A DNA stretch of 47,688 bases from Bacteroidales bacterium (GTDB taxonomy: Bacteria; Bacteroidota; Bacteroidia; Bacteroidales; Bacteroidaceae). Location of the stretch: the NCBI GenBank assembly GCA_004555245.1, contig SFIS01000008.1, forward strand, positions 1 through 47,688. The letters are read 5' to 3'. A model generated the notes under the pieces. It was given only the letters and a program-made list of their open reading frames with translations, did no database searches and was not told where the DNA came from. The position numbers and the translations under genes were made by a program. Shown piece by piece: positions 1 through 7,598 of the stretch (position 1 is the stretch's first letter; each line of letters begins with the position of its first letter).

Positions 1-334
1 AGTCCTCGCCCTGGAGGGATTCGATCTCGATGCGCAGGAGTTCCTCATCCCATCCGGCGTCCAGGGCCATTCGGTTATCCGCCAGGATATAGGCTTTCTT
101 CTGTGCCTCAGTAAGATAATCAACGAATACACAGGGCACCTCTTCGATGCCTTCTTCTTTCGCTGCAAGAATACGACCGTGCCCGGCGATCACACCAAAG
201 TCACGGTCGATAATAACAGGATTGATAAACCCGAACTCACGAAGGGAGGAACGAAGCTTACTGATCTGTTCCGGAGAGTGGGTTCGGGCGTTGTTTATAT
301 AAGGTACCAGCTTCGCCACAGGGACGAGCTGCAT
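1..334 (-). CDS. ParB/sulfiredoxin-like nuclease-domain protein, partial
   Basis: The frame runs leftward from an ATG at 334 and is cut by the window edge after about 111 residues. The N-terminus reads like a ParB N-terminal (ParB/Srx) domain: a KLVPYINNART stretch, then HSPEQISKL, then IDRDFGVIAGHGRILAAKEEG, with the GHGR motif as the family's nucleotide-binding loop. In mobile elements of Bacteroidetes this domain is often joined to a DNA methyltransferase, but that part, if present, lies outside the window. A TAGCTTTG -7 box at 364-371 places the transcript start just before this ATG, which supports the start. The gene lies downstream of and on the same strand as the integrase at 565-1950, so it is probably cargo of the integrated element. 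The domain call is by motif; the full-length function is unknown. Confidence 0.75.
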   Translation of the reverse strand, partial: MQLVPVAKLVPYINNARTHSPEQISKLRSSLREFGFINPVIIDRDFGVIAGHGRILAAKEEGIEEVPCVFVDYLTEAQKKAYILADNRMALDAGWDEELLRIEIESLQGED

Positions 335-363
335 TTCGGTAGTTGTTTTGATGATTTTCGGTG

Positions 364-395
364 CAAAGCTATAAGGTTTTAAACACCTCTGCAAG
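364..395 (-). promoter_or_regulatory. Promoter of the ParB-like gene
   Basis: On the minus strand, TAGCTTTG (364-371) matches the Bacteroidetes -7 consensus TAnnTTTG, with a CTTG -33 box at 392-395 and a 20-bp spacer. Transcription would begin about 20-25 bases upstream of the ATG at 334. Confidence 0.6.
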
Positions 396-481
396 TATGA
401 GTAAACCCAGTAAAAATTATGTTCTTCCCAGTAAAAAATAAAGTTGAATTGAGTAAAAAACACATGGATGGAACACTAAAA

Positions 482-509
482 AAGCGTCATACTATGTCGT
501 ATAACGCTT
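482..509 (-). terminator. Intrinsic terminator after the integrase
   Basis: The stem AAGCGT-C-ATAC / GTAT-A-ACGCTT has a 6-base loop. It is followed on the minus strand by a run of T. It lies 56 bp past the integrase stop codon and separates it from the ParB-like gene. Confidence 0.7.
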
Positions 510-564
510 AAATATAAATAGGCCCAAAGTCGTTTCTTGCTAGATGTACTATCACATAATCTTT

Positions 565-1950
565 TTAGTCTGCCTTGGCGAGTCTCTTCTGAATATCTAC
601 GAGGAGCTGCTTCAAGAAATCTTCGCTAACATCATCAAGCAAGTTTATGATTTTACTGCGGTATTGGTTCTTGTTCCACTTCTCCATCTGCAATGCTTGT
701 GTCTCTGTGGCAGTTTCGATGTAGGGTTTCATGGTGTTGTAGTTCTTATGCCCAGTACACTTCATAACAGTCTCAGCAGGAATCCCCATGGCGAGAGAGC
801 AGGAAACAAAAGTTCTTCTGGCATCGTGGTTGCTGATAATATCACAGAACTTATGGTTGTCCTCGTATCTCTCAGTACCTATATAGTAAACTTCTGTGAT
901 TATTCGGTCAAGACCAGCCTCCTTGGCTGCATCTTTTACTGCGTCATTTAATTTCTGAGCACTGGGAATATCAAACACCAATCCCTCTTTAGTCTCCTTG
1001 CCTTTATAGCGGTCAATAATTACTTGTGCTTCCTCTGTCAGTGGAATATAGAGGTGTTCTCCTGTCTTTTGGGCAAACATTTCAATACGCCCATCCAAAA
1101 TGTGGACTCTGTTAAGCCTCATAAGGTCGGAAATTCTGAGAGACGTGAAAGCCATGAAGCACCAGAAATCACGCGCACGAGACAAACGCCCTGATTTGTC
1201 GTTCTGAAACTCAAAATGGGCAAAGTGTAGCAACTCATCATAGTGGAGAAAAGTTACGGTTTTAGGAAGTACCTTCAAGTTAGTCTCGAAATTAAGCACA
1301 GCAGTTGGCACCTCATAACCGTCTTTTGAGTCTATCCATTTCAAGAACCCCTTAAGCATTGTCACCTGTTTATTGATAGTACGGTTTCGATATTCATTCT
1401 TGATATACCACTCTCTCAATTTATACATGTGCTCCAGCGTTATCTTGTCAGGACGGATGCGAGGATTTGCTTTTGTAATGTGTAGAAACGCCTGTGTATA
1501 TTTCTCTTTTGCTTGGTCATCCCAATTCTTTTCACGACCGCACTCTTCAAGAAACCATTCAATCATTTCCTTCATGCTCTTCTTTTTCGCTACAGGTATT
1601 GGCTCTGTTGAAGCTGCACCTCGTCCAAGTGCCGCATTGACCATTCTCTTCAACTCATCGACAGTAGGGACTGTATTTCGAAGAGCGCATTTGTCAAATA
1701 CCGACGTTATCTCTTCTCGGTATTCCGCAATAGTTTGGTTTATCACGTCATGGGTATATCTCATACCTCGTACCTCGTGTGTTGTCCCTTTCTTGGCTCT
1801 GAGAAGGTCGTTGTCCCATTTTGCAGGATCTGCCCAAACGTTGGTGAAGAAAGAAACCTCACACTTACTCTGATTCCATCTTACTTTCAAGCCCACTTGA
1901 CCAGTAGTACCTTTTATATAAGGTCTGATAGAAAATTTTATCTGTATCAT
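565..1950 (-). CDS. Tyrosine recombinase / integrase of a mobile element
   Basis: A site-specific recombinase of about 461 residues that would cut and rejoin att sites through a phosphotyrosine intermediate. An N-terminal Arm/SAM-like region precedes a C-terminal catalytic domain with the expected residues: Arg in TSLRISDLMRL, the HDARRTF box (H-x-x-R), a GH pair in CTGHKNYNTM, and the nucleophilic Tyr in KPYIETA. The frame stays open upstream to a TTG at 2013, but the ATG at 1950 (MIQIKFSIRPYI) looks like the usual start for this type. A terminator follows at 482-509. The gene lies next to a truncated second integrase (2369-2722), so this is the end of an integrated element, either an integrative conjugative element or a prophage. 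Which of these it is cannot be told from the window. Confidence 0.92.
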   Translation of the reverse strand: MIQIKFSIRPYIKGTTGQVGLKVRWNQSKCEVSFFTNVWADPAKWDNDLLRAKKGTTHEVRGMRYTHDVINQTIAEYREEITSVFDKCALRNTVPTVDELKRMVNAALGRGAASTEPIPVAKKKSMKEMIEWFLEECGREKNWDDQAKEKYTQAFLHITKANPRIRPDKITLEHMYKLREWYIKNEYRNRTINKQVTMLKGFLKWIDSKDGYEVPTAVLNFETNLKVLPKTVTFLHYDELLHFAHFEFQNDKSGRLSRARDFWCFMAFTSLRISDLMRLNRVHILDGRIEMFAQKTGEHLYIPLTEEAQVIIDRYKGKETKEGLVFDIPSAQKLNDAVKDAAKEAGLDRIITEVYYIGTERYEDNHKFCDIISNHDARRTFVSCSLAMGIPAETVMKCTGHKNYNTMKPYIETATETQALQMEKWNKNQYRSKIINLLDDVSEDFLKQLLVDIQKRLAKAD

Positions 1951-1993
1951 TTGCGTATATATGTTTATGATGTCATTTTTGCATTGATATTTG

Positions 1994-2012
1994 TGGAACC
2001 CCAGAGGTTCCA
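1994..2012. repeat. Perfect 7+5+7 palindrome upstream of the integrase
   Basis: TGGAACC-CCAGA-GGTTCCA lies 44 bp upstream of the preferred integrase start. It could be an operator or part of an attachment site; nothing in the window decides between these. Confidence 0.4.
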
Positions 2013-2202
2013 ATCACAATTTTTCAGCAAAATAAATCATAAAAGTTGATGCCGCCAAAGGTTCCGTGAGTCCTGACCAAACAAGATTATCAGTGAGCAA
2101 ACATGATTGCCTGAGTATCTACATATCGCTGATTATCAGCTCATTCAAACTCTTACATGGTCTTCCGTTCTCATCTCGATAAAACCTCTCTCTCCGCAAA
2201 AC

Positions 2203-2239
2203 AAAGGGTAACGAGTTGAAGTTCAACGAGTTACCCTTT
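2203..2239. repeat. 37-bp near-perfect palindrome over a promoter
   Basis: The arms AAAGGGTAAC...TTGAA and TTCAA...GTTACCCTTT are symmetric except for a central GAG on each side. It covers the -33 box and spacer of the plus-strand promoter at 2216-2246, which is the typical position of a repressor operator. Confidence 0.6.
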
Positions 2240-2246
2240 AACTTTG
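2216..2246 (+). promoter_or_regulatory. Promoter reading toward the truncated integrase
   Basis: TTG (2216-2218), a 20-bp spacer and TAACTTTG (2239-2246) form a full consensus promoter. The expected transcript covers the integrase fragment starting at 2369. The overlapping palindrome suggests it was repressible. Confidence 0.6.
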
Positions 2247-2368
2247 TAAAAAACGTGGACGCTGAATGGACGAAAATTCTTCAGCATGTTTAACCAACAT
2301 TCCTACAGATTTGGAGCGCAAGTCTAAAGAATGTTAACCCAAAAATCTCTTCATTAGGTGCATCTCAG

Positions 2369-2722
2369 ATGGTTGGATTCACCTATCCTGTTCTCCACAC
2401 AGGTTCAAAATGGTATGTTGACTTTTACGCTTTAGACCCTTCTCGCAATGAAATGAGAAGGAAAATGTTCTTTATTTCTTCTGATTTGAAGATTAGCCAG
2501 AGAAAGAGGAAAGCAGCCGAAATCATGGAGGCTGTGACGAAGCAACTCATGACTGGCTGGAACCCCTGGGTTCGCAGTGATGAGAGCCGTGGCTTCATTC
2601 CCTTCGAGGAATGTCTTGGCAAGTACCTTGAATATGTCGAGAGGATGGACAGGGCAAAGACCCGTGCCAGCTACCGCTCGCGTGTGAACCTTGTTGAGTT
2701 ATATGATATAATATTGCATTAG
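2369..2722 (+). pseudogene. Truncated tyrosine integrase (N-terminal fragment)
   Basis: The 117-residue frame begins MVGFTYPVLHTGSKWYVDFYALDP, the N-terminal Arm domain of a Bacteroides-type integrase. It continues into the start of the SAM-like core-binding domain (ECLGKYLEYVERMD...TRASYRSRVN). Homology by eye stops near residue 110, and the frame ends seven residues later in AT-rich sequence. The catalytic domain (about 250-280 residues with the R-H-R-H-Y set) is absent. This looks like the remnant of an older element cut by deletion or by a later insertion. It retains an apparently intact promoter at 2216-2246, so a short protein could still be made; whether it does anything is unknown. 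Confidence 0.75.
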
Positions 2723-2774
2723 TAGGATATTATTTGCTTTTTTCTCATTATTTGTCAAATAGATAGGATTTTTG

Positions 2775-2806
2775 TTGCTTTTTTCAGTTTTCTTTGACTA
2801 CCTTTG
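2775..2806 (+). promoter_or_regulatory. Promoter of the acyl-activating/acyltransferase gene
   Basis: TTG (2775-2777), a 21-bp spacer and TACCTTTG (2799-2806). The box lies inside what would be coding sequence if translation began at the upstream ATG at 2794, so the ATG at 2827 is preferred. Confidence 0.7.
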
Positions 2807-2826
2807 CAGCCAAAAATAATCCGAAT

Positions 2827-5298
2827 ATGATAAAAGACTTTTGCAAGACCGCCATCATTGTCGGTGAGCGTGAGGTTAGCTACAGGGCTATGCTGAAGCG
2901 CATCGAGCTGTATGCCGCCGAGACGGAGATGGCTGAGGGTGACCGTACGGTGATTTTCAGTGAGAACCGTGAGGGCTGGATTTATGCCTTCTTCTCTGTA
3001 TGGAACAACCGGGGTATTGCCGTGCCTGTAGATGCGACATCCACAGTTGACGATGTAGCATATATCCTTAACGACTGCCGTCCGCGCCATTTGTGGTGTT
3101 CGGCATCTCATGCCGATACGGCGCGCAGTGCAGCAGAGAAATCGGGTGTTGAGGTTGTGCTACATATCATCGACGAACTGGAGAAGGCTGATGTTGACGA
3201 AGGCGAGTTGAAGTCGTATTCGTGGGCTGCCGAGGATGCTACGTCGCTGATTATATATACCTCGGGCACAACGGGGTCGCCTAAGGGTGTGATGCTGTCG
3301 TTTGCGAATCTGTATGCGAACATCCGTGGTGTGTGCGACGGCATCCATATCTTCAACGAGAACCGCCGCACGCTGATTCTCCTGCCTGTGCATCACATTC
3401 TGCCTCTCATGGGCACTGTCATTGCGCCGATTATCATGGGCGGTGGTGTCGCTATCTGTCCGACGATGTCGGGACCTGACATCATGGCGACGCTGTGCCG
3501 TGGCAAGGTGGCTATCTTTGTTGGCGTGCCGCGTCTGTGGCAGACTTTGTATAATGGCATAATGAAGAAGATTGATGCCAATGCTGTGACGCGTTTGTTG
3601 TTCGGGATGTGCAAGAAGGTGCGCAGCCGCCGCCTCTCGCGCATCGTCTTCTCTTCTGTACGCAAGAAGATGGGCGGACATATCGACTTCTGTGTTAGCG
3701 GTGGTGCGGCTCTTGACCGTGACGTAAGCGAGGGCTTGCAGGCTTTGGGGCTTGATGTGCTTGAGGGTTACGGCATGACGGAGACGGCGCCGATAATCTC
3801 TTTCACTCGCCCTAACGACATCATTCCCGGCTGTTGCGGCTTGCCGCTGCCGGGCGTTGAGTGTAAGATTGTGAATGGGGAGATATGCGCAAAGGGGCCG
3901 AACCTGATGAAAGGCTACTACAACCGTCCTGAGGAGACGGCTGCCGTGATTGACAGTGACGGTTTCCTGCATACGGGCGACCTCGCCCGCTTCGACGAGA
4001 AGGGACGTGTGTATATTACTGGCAGGACGAAGGAGATTATCGTTCTCTCGAACGGGAAGAACGTGCAGCCTTCGGAGATAGAATATAAGATTGAGAAATA
4101 CGACACTCAGGTGAAGGAGGCTGCCGTAGTGCAGGACGGAGACATGCTGCGCGTCATCATCGTGCCGCAGGAGCAGTGGGTTGCCGGACGTGGCGACGAG
4201 GAGATTTCTGTCGCTTTGAAACGTGAAGTGCTTGAACCGTATAACCTCACCGTGATGAACTACAAGAAGCTGATGTCTGTGTATGTGTATCATGGCGAGC
4301 TGCCGCGCACGAGACTTGAAAAACTGCAGCGGTATAAGCTGAAGGATATCATCGCCAAGGGAAGTCTGCCTGAAACGAAGGATGAGGCTCCGGCGGCGGG
4401 GGATGAGCACCTGTCGCAGGAGTTCATGGTGCTGAAGGCGTATATTGAACGTGAGAAACGTATGCCTGTTTCTCCGCTCTCGCATATCGAGACAGACCTC
4501 GCCTTCGATTCACTCGACCGTGTTGGCTTGCAGGGTTTCATAGAACAGACGTTCGGAATGCATCTGAATGCTGACAGCATGGCGGCGTTTAAGAATATCG
4601 GAGAGATTGCCGAACATATTGCTGCCGAGAAGACGAAGATTGAGGTGGAGGATATTGACTGGCATAAGATTCTTATGAACCGTACGGCGGTAGATACTAA
4701 ACTTCAGACATCATCGTTGACATCTCTTTGGTCTCGTCTGCTCAGATGTTTCTTCAAATGGCACAACAGCCTGAAAGTGGTTGGCGTGGAGAATATCCCT
4801 GCCGAGGGGCCGTTCATCATTGCCCCTAATCACCAGAGTGTGCTTGACGGTCCGCTGACAATGGCAGGACTGGGATGGAAGCAGACGTCAGACTGTTACT
4901 TCTATGCCACGGAAGACCATGTGCAGGGGGCTGTGGTGAGATTCCTCGCCAAGCATCATAACATTGTGGTGATGGAACGCCGCAATCTGAAATCGTCGAT
5001 TGTGCGTCTCGCAGATGTCTTGCGTCATGGTAAGAACGTGGTGATTTTCCCCGAGGGTTCGCGCACCCACGACGGCAATATGTCAGGCTTCAAACGTACG
5101 TTCGCCATACTGAGCCAGGAATTGGACGTGCCTATTGTGCCAGTACGTATCACCGGAGCTTTCGAGGCTCTACCGCGAGGCAGGCGTATCCCGAACCGCA
5201 CTGCCATCACTGTTGAGTATCTGAAGCCTGTCATGCCAGACAAATTGCTGTCGTACGAGGATTTGGCAGAGAAGGTGAGGGATGCGATAAAAGGATGA
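2827..5298 (+). CDS. Acyl-activating enzyme / acyl carrier / acyltransferase fusion (Aas-like)
   Basis: An 823-residue protein with three domains. Residues ~1-520 are an AMP-binding acyl-CoA/acyl-ACP synthetase: P-loop YTSGTTGSPKG from residue 144, GYGMTE, and TGDLARFDEKG followed by TGRTKEIIV. Residues ~535-610 resemble an acyl carrier domain, with the attachment Ser in FDSLDRVG (Ser 562). Residues ~650-823 are a PlsC-type 1-acylglycerol-phosphate acyltransferase with NHQSVLDG (His 669, Asp 674) and FPEGSRTH (from ~741). The likely role is to activate a fatty acid, carry it on its own pantetheine arm and transfer it to a lysophospholipid, as in E. coli Aas, but with the synthetase first and a carrier domain in between. 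It is monocistronic with its own promoter and a hairpin terminator at 5371-5405. Family identity is firm; the substrate is inferred. Confidence 0.88.
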   Translation: MIKDFCKTAIIVGEREVSYRAMLKRIELYAAETEMAEGDRTVIFSENREGWIYAFFSVWNNRGIAVPVDATSTVDDVAYILNDCRPRHLWCSASHADTARSAAEKSGVEVVLHIIDELEKADVDEGELKSYSWAAEDATSLIIYTSGTTGSPKGVMLSFANLYANIRGVCDGIHIFNENRRTLILLPVHHILPLMGTVIAPIIMGGGVAICPTMSGPDIMATLCRGKVAIFVGVPRLWQTLYNGIMKKIDANAVTRLLFGMCKKVRSRRLSRIVFSSVRKKMGGHIDFCVSGGAALDRDVSEGLQALGLDVLEGYGMTETAPIISFTRPNDIIPGCCGLPLPGVECKIVNGEICAKGPNLMKGYYNRPEETAAVIDSDGFLHTGDLARFDEKGRVYITGRTKEIIVLSNGKNVQPSEIEYKIEKYDTQVKEAAVVQDGDMLRVIIVPQEQWVAGRGDEEISVALKREVLEPYNLTVMNYKKLMSVYVYHGELPRTRLEKLQRYKLKDIIAKGSLPETKDEAPAAGDEHLSQEFMVLKAYIEREKRMPVSPLSHIETDLAFDSLDRVGLQGFIEQTFGMHLNADSMAAFKNIGEIAEHIAAEKTKIEVEDIDWHKILMNRTAVDTKLQTSSLTSLWSRLLRCFFKWHNSLKVVGVENIPAEGPFIIAPNHQSVLDGPLTMAGLGWKQTSDCYFYATEDHVQGAVVRFLAKHHNIVVMERRNLKSSIVRLADVLRHGKNVVIFPEGSRTHDGNMSGFKRTFAILSQELDVPIVPVRITGAFEALPRGRRIPNRTAITVEYLKPVMPDKLLSYEDLAEKVRDAIKG

Positions 5299-5370
5299 GA
5301 GAGGATAGGAGAGAAGGCAAGAGGACTTTAGAGGATGGAGGAGGAATAGATTTGAATTTGCCTATAACAA

Positions 5371-5405
5371 TTCAGGGAATGAGCCGTAGCGGCGCATCCC
5401 CTGAA
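5371..5405. terminator. Bidirectional terminator between convergent genes
   Basis: A 35-base hairpin with stem TTCAGGG-A-ATG-A-GCCG, loop TAG and the matching return arm (two mismatches), followed by AAAATTT. It lies between the acyltransferase fusion (plus) and trpG, the last gene of the trp operon (minus). Confidence 0.75.
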
Positions 5406-5437
5406 AATTTGTATGACGTATTTGCTTTACGGTTGGC

Positions 5438-6001
5438 TTATAGTTCCAGCCAGTTCTTTATCATTGTTCTGCCCTCGGGCGTGAGCACGCTCTCGGGATG
5501 GAACTGTATTCCGTGTATGTCGTAGTGGCGGTGTTTCAGTCCCATGATGTAACCGTCGTCAGATATGGCAGTCACTTCGAGACATTCGGGCAGGGATGTG
5601 TTGTCAACGACCCATGAGTGGTATCTTCCCATGACGATGCGTTTCGGCAGTCCGCGGAAAATCGGGTCGTTGCCGAACTGCGTGCCTTCTGTCGCCACAC
5701 CGTGATAAACGTCGGCGAGATTGGTGAGTGTCGCGCCGAAGACTTCGCCTATTGCCTGATGCCCGAGGCATACGCCGAGCATTGGTTTCCGTCCGCGGTA
5801 TGTGGTGATGACGTCGAGCAGCAGTCCTGCCTCTGACGGTATGCCGGGCCCGGGAGAGAGGATGATTTTGTCGAAACGGTCGAGTTCGGGCATCATGAAC
5901 TTATCATTGCGATAGACGGTGACGTCGGCCCCCAGCTCTTTTACGAGATGACTCAGATTGTAGGTGAATGAGTCGTAGTTGTCTATGATAACGATTTTCA
6001 T
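5438..6001 (-). CDS. trpG: Anthranilate synthase component II (glutamine amidotransferase)
   Basis: The 187-residue class I glutamine amidotransferase releases ammonia from glutamine for TrpE. It has the nucleophile Cys 78 in GVCLGHQ, the oxyanion loop LSPGPG, and the His 168/Glu 170 pair in QFHPES. The length is normal for a stand-alone TrpG. It is the last gene of the operon, 51 bp after trpE, and ends before a strong bidirectional hairpin at 5371-5405. In other bacteria the same protein can serve p-aminobenzoate synthesis. Its place directly after trpE argues for tryptophan here. Confidence 0.95.
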   Translation of the reverse strand: MKIVIIDNYDSFTYNLSHLVKELGADVTVYRNDKFMMPELDRFDKIILSPGPGIPSEAGLLLDVITTYRGRKPMLGVCLGHQAIGEVFGATLTNLADVYHGVATEGTQFGNDPIFRGLPKRIVMGRYHSWVVDNTSLPECLEVTAISDDGYIMGLKHRHYDIHGIQFHPESVLTPEGRTMIKNWLEL

Positions 6002-6052
6002 TTTCTTTCTGTGTGTGGGATGGGTGTTTTTTGAAGAATACGAGAGATGTTG

Positions 6053-7444
6053 TTACATCTGTTCTGCCATGATGATGGCTCTGCGCAATGCTCCGAGTTT
6101 GTTGTTCACCTCCTGGAGTTCGTATTCTTCGTCGCTCTTCGCTACTATGCCGCCTCCTGCCTGGAACCATAGCTCGTTGTTGCGGCTGACGAAGGTTCTG
6201 ATGGTGATGGCTTGGTTGAGGGATTTGTCGAATCCGATGAATCCGATGCAGCCACCGTATGCTCCGCGGTTGTGCGGCTCGTATTGGGAGATGAGCTGCA
6301 TGGCGCGCACTTTCGGCGCTCCGGACAATGTGCCGGCAGGGAAAGTGTCGATGAAAGCCTTGATAGGGTCAGCGTCGTCGTTTAGAGTGCCGCTGACGCG
6401 CGAGACGAGGTGTATGACGTGCGAATAGAGTTGCATGTCTTTGTAGAAATCAACGTGTACGTCATGGCAGTTGCGCGAGAGGTCGTTGCGTGCGAGATCG
6501 ACGAGCATAACGTGTTCGGCATTCTCTTTCGGGTCGTTGCGCAAATATTCGGCGTTCTTGCGGTCCTGCTCGGCATCTCCTGTGCGCTTCGTGGTGCCGG
6601 CGATGGGGTCGATGTATGCACTGCGTCCCTGTATCCGGCAGTGTGTCTCCGGACTTGAACCGAAGAGGCGGAAGCCGCCGAGATCGAAATAGAATAGATA
6701 GGGTGAGGGATTGATACTTCTCAAAGCCCTGTAGAGTTTGAAGTCGTCGCCTTCGTATTTCTGGCAGAACCGTCGTGAGAGTACAATCTGGAAGACATCG
6801 CCACGTAGGCAGTGTTGTATGCCGCGACGTATGTTGGCCTTGTGTTCGTCGTCGGTGAGCGGTGATGTGGTCTCACCTACGGGATGGAAATCGTAGGGAT
6901 TGACGTTCGTGCGGTTGATGAGGCGCAGTATGTTGTCTATATCAGCCTCGCTGCCCAACGACACGATTGTCATGGTGTTGTTGAAATGGTCGAAGACGAT
7001 GACATCGCGGAAGAAGATATACATCATGTCAGGTGCATCGTTCTTCTCCATTGTGGTGTCTTTCACGTCGATATTCTCGAAATATCTTACGGCGTTGAAC
7101 GAGGTGTAGCCGTAAAGTCCGCAAACCGATTTTTCTTCTCCTTCGACTGAGAAATGCTGTATGAATTCGTTTATCGCAATGTCTGCCTTGTATTCGTTTG
7201 TCACGTCTTTCGTCGTTGTGGTGCCGTCAGGGAAGGTGCATATCGCCTTTCCGTGTGAGATACTGACGTTTCCGACGGGGTTGATGGCAATGAACGAGCG
7301 TGAGTTGTTGGAATCGTGATAGTCAGAGCTTTCCATCAGAGCAGACTGGGGATAGATATCTCGCAGGCGCATATAGACGCTGACAGGGGTGTACATGTCG
7401 GCAAGCATCCGGCGAACGTGGGTGGTGTATGTGTGTTGATGCAT
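6053..7444 (-). CDS. trpE: Anthranilate synthase component I
   Basis: Chorismate-utilising enzyme of 463 residues that makes anthranilate with TrpG ammonia. Conserved blocks are visible: DPIAGTTKRTGD, RNDPKENAEHVMLVDLARND and GTLSGAPKVRAMQL. The frame is open for about 98 codons further upstream, through the palindromic repeats and into the end of trpB. That stretch is low-complexity and unlike any TrpE N-terminus, so the start is placed at the ATG at 7444 (MHQHTYTTHVRRM). A 154-bp gap with four repeat units separates it from trpB, while other gaps in the operon are mostly 27-51 bp. It probably responds to the leader attenuator at 12384-12583. Confidence 0.94.
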   Translation of the reverse strand: MHQHTYTTHVRRMLADMYTPVSVYMRLRDIYPQSALMESSDYHDSNNSRSFIAINPVGNVSISHGKAICTFPDGTTTTKDVTNEYKADIAINEFIQHFSVEGEEKSVCGLYGYTSFNAVRYFENIDVKDTTMEKNDAPDMMYIFFRDVIVFDHFNNTMTIVSLGSEADIDNILRLINRTNVNPYDFHPVGETTSPLTDDEHKANIRRGIQHCLRGDVFQIVLSRRFCQKYEGDDFKLYRALRSINPSPYLFYFDLGGFRLFGSSPETHCRIQGRSAYIDPIAGTTKRTGDAEQDRKNAEYLRNDPKENAEHVMLVDLARNDLSRNCHDVHVDFYKDMQLYSHVIHLVSRVSGTLNDDADPIKAFIDTFPAGTLSGAPKVRAMQLISQYEPHNRGAYGGCIGFIGFDKSLNQAITIRTFVSRNNELWFQAGGGIVAKSDEEYELQEVNNKLGALRRAIIMAEQM

Positions 7445-7463
7445 ATTCTTGGTGTTTTTGTTC

Positions 7464-7588
7464 TTCGACCTGGTCGAAGAATACGGGATGGGGATGAAGC
7501 TTCGACCTGGTTGAAGAATACGGGACGGGGATGAAGCTTCGACCTGGTTGAAGAATACGGGATGGGATGAGGCTTTGACCTGGTCGAA
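7464..7588. repeat. Four tandem units carrying a 15-bp palindrome (trpB-trpE gap)
   Basis: The palindrome TTCGACC-T-GGTCGAA is perfect at 7464-7478 and has one change at 7501-7515, 7538-7552 and 7574-7588. The units repeat every 37, 37 and 36 bp. Each palindrome is followed by GAATACGGGA-type sequence, degenerate in the last unit. The same unit appears at 9647-9700. This looks like a REP-type intergenic repeat; the mRNA would form a row of small hairpins. Confidence 0.85.
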
Positions 7589-7598
7589 GAATATGTGG

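Noticed and set aside
2794..2826. Upstream start for the acyltransferase fusion
   Set aside because: The 11 extra codons overlap the promoter -7 box, so they would not be transcribed.
3160..4485. Long minus-strand frame inside the acyltransferase fusion gene
   Set aside because: It is an antisense shadow of a clearly conserved protein; its translation is rich in His and Arg and has no motif.
7464..7588. Possible CRISPR array in the trp operon
   Set aside because: The sequence between palindromes is itself repeated, so there are no unique spacers; tandem units in an operon gap fit a REP-type repeat.
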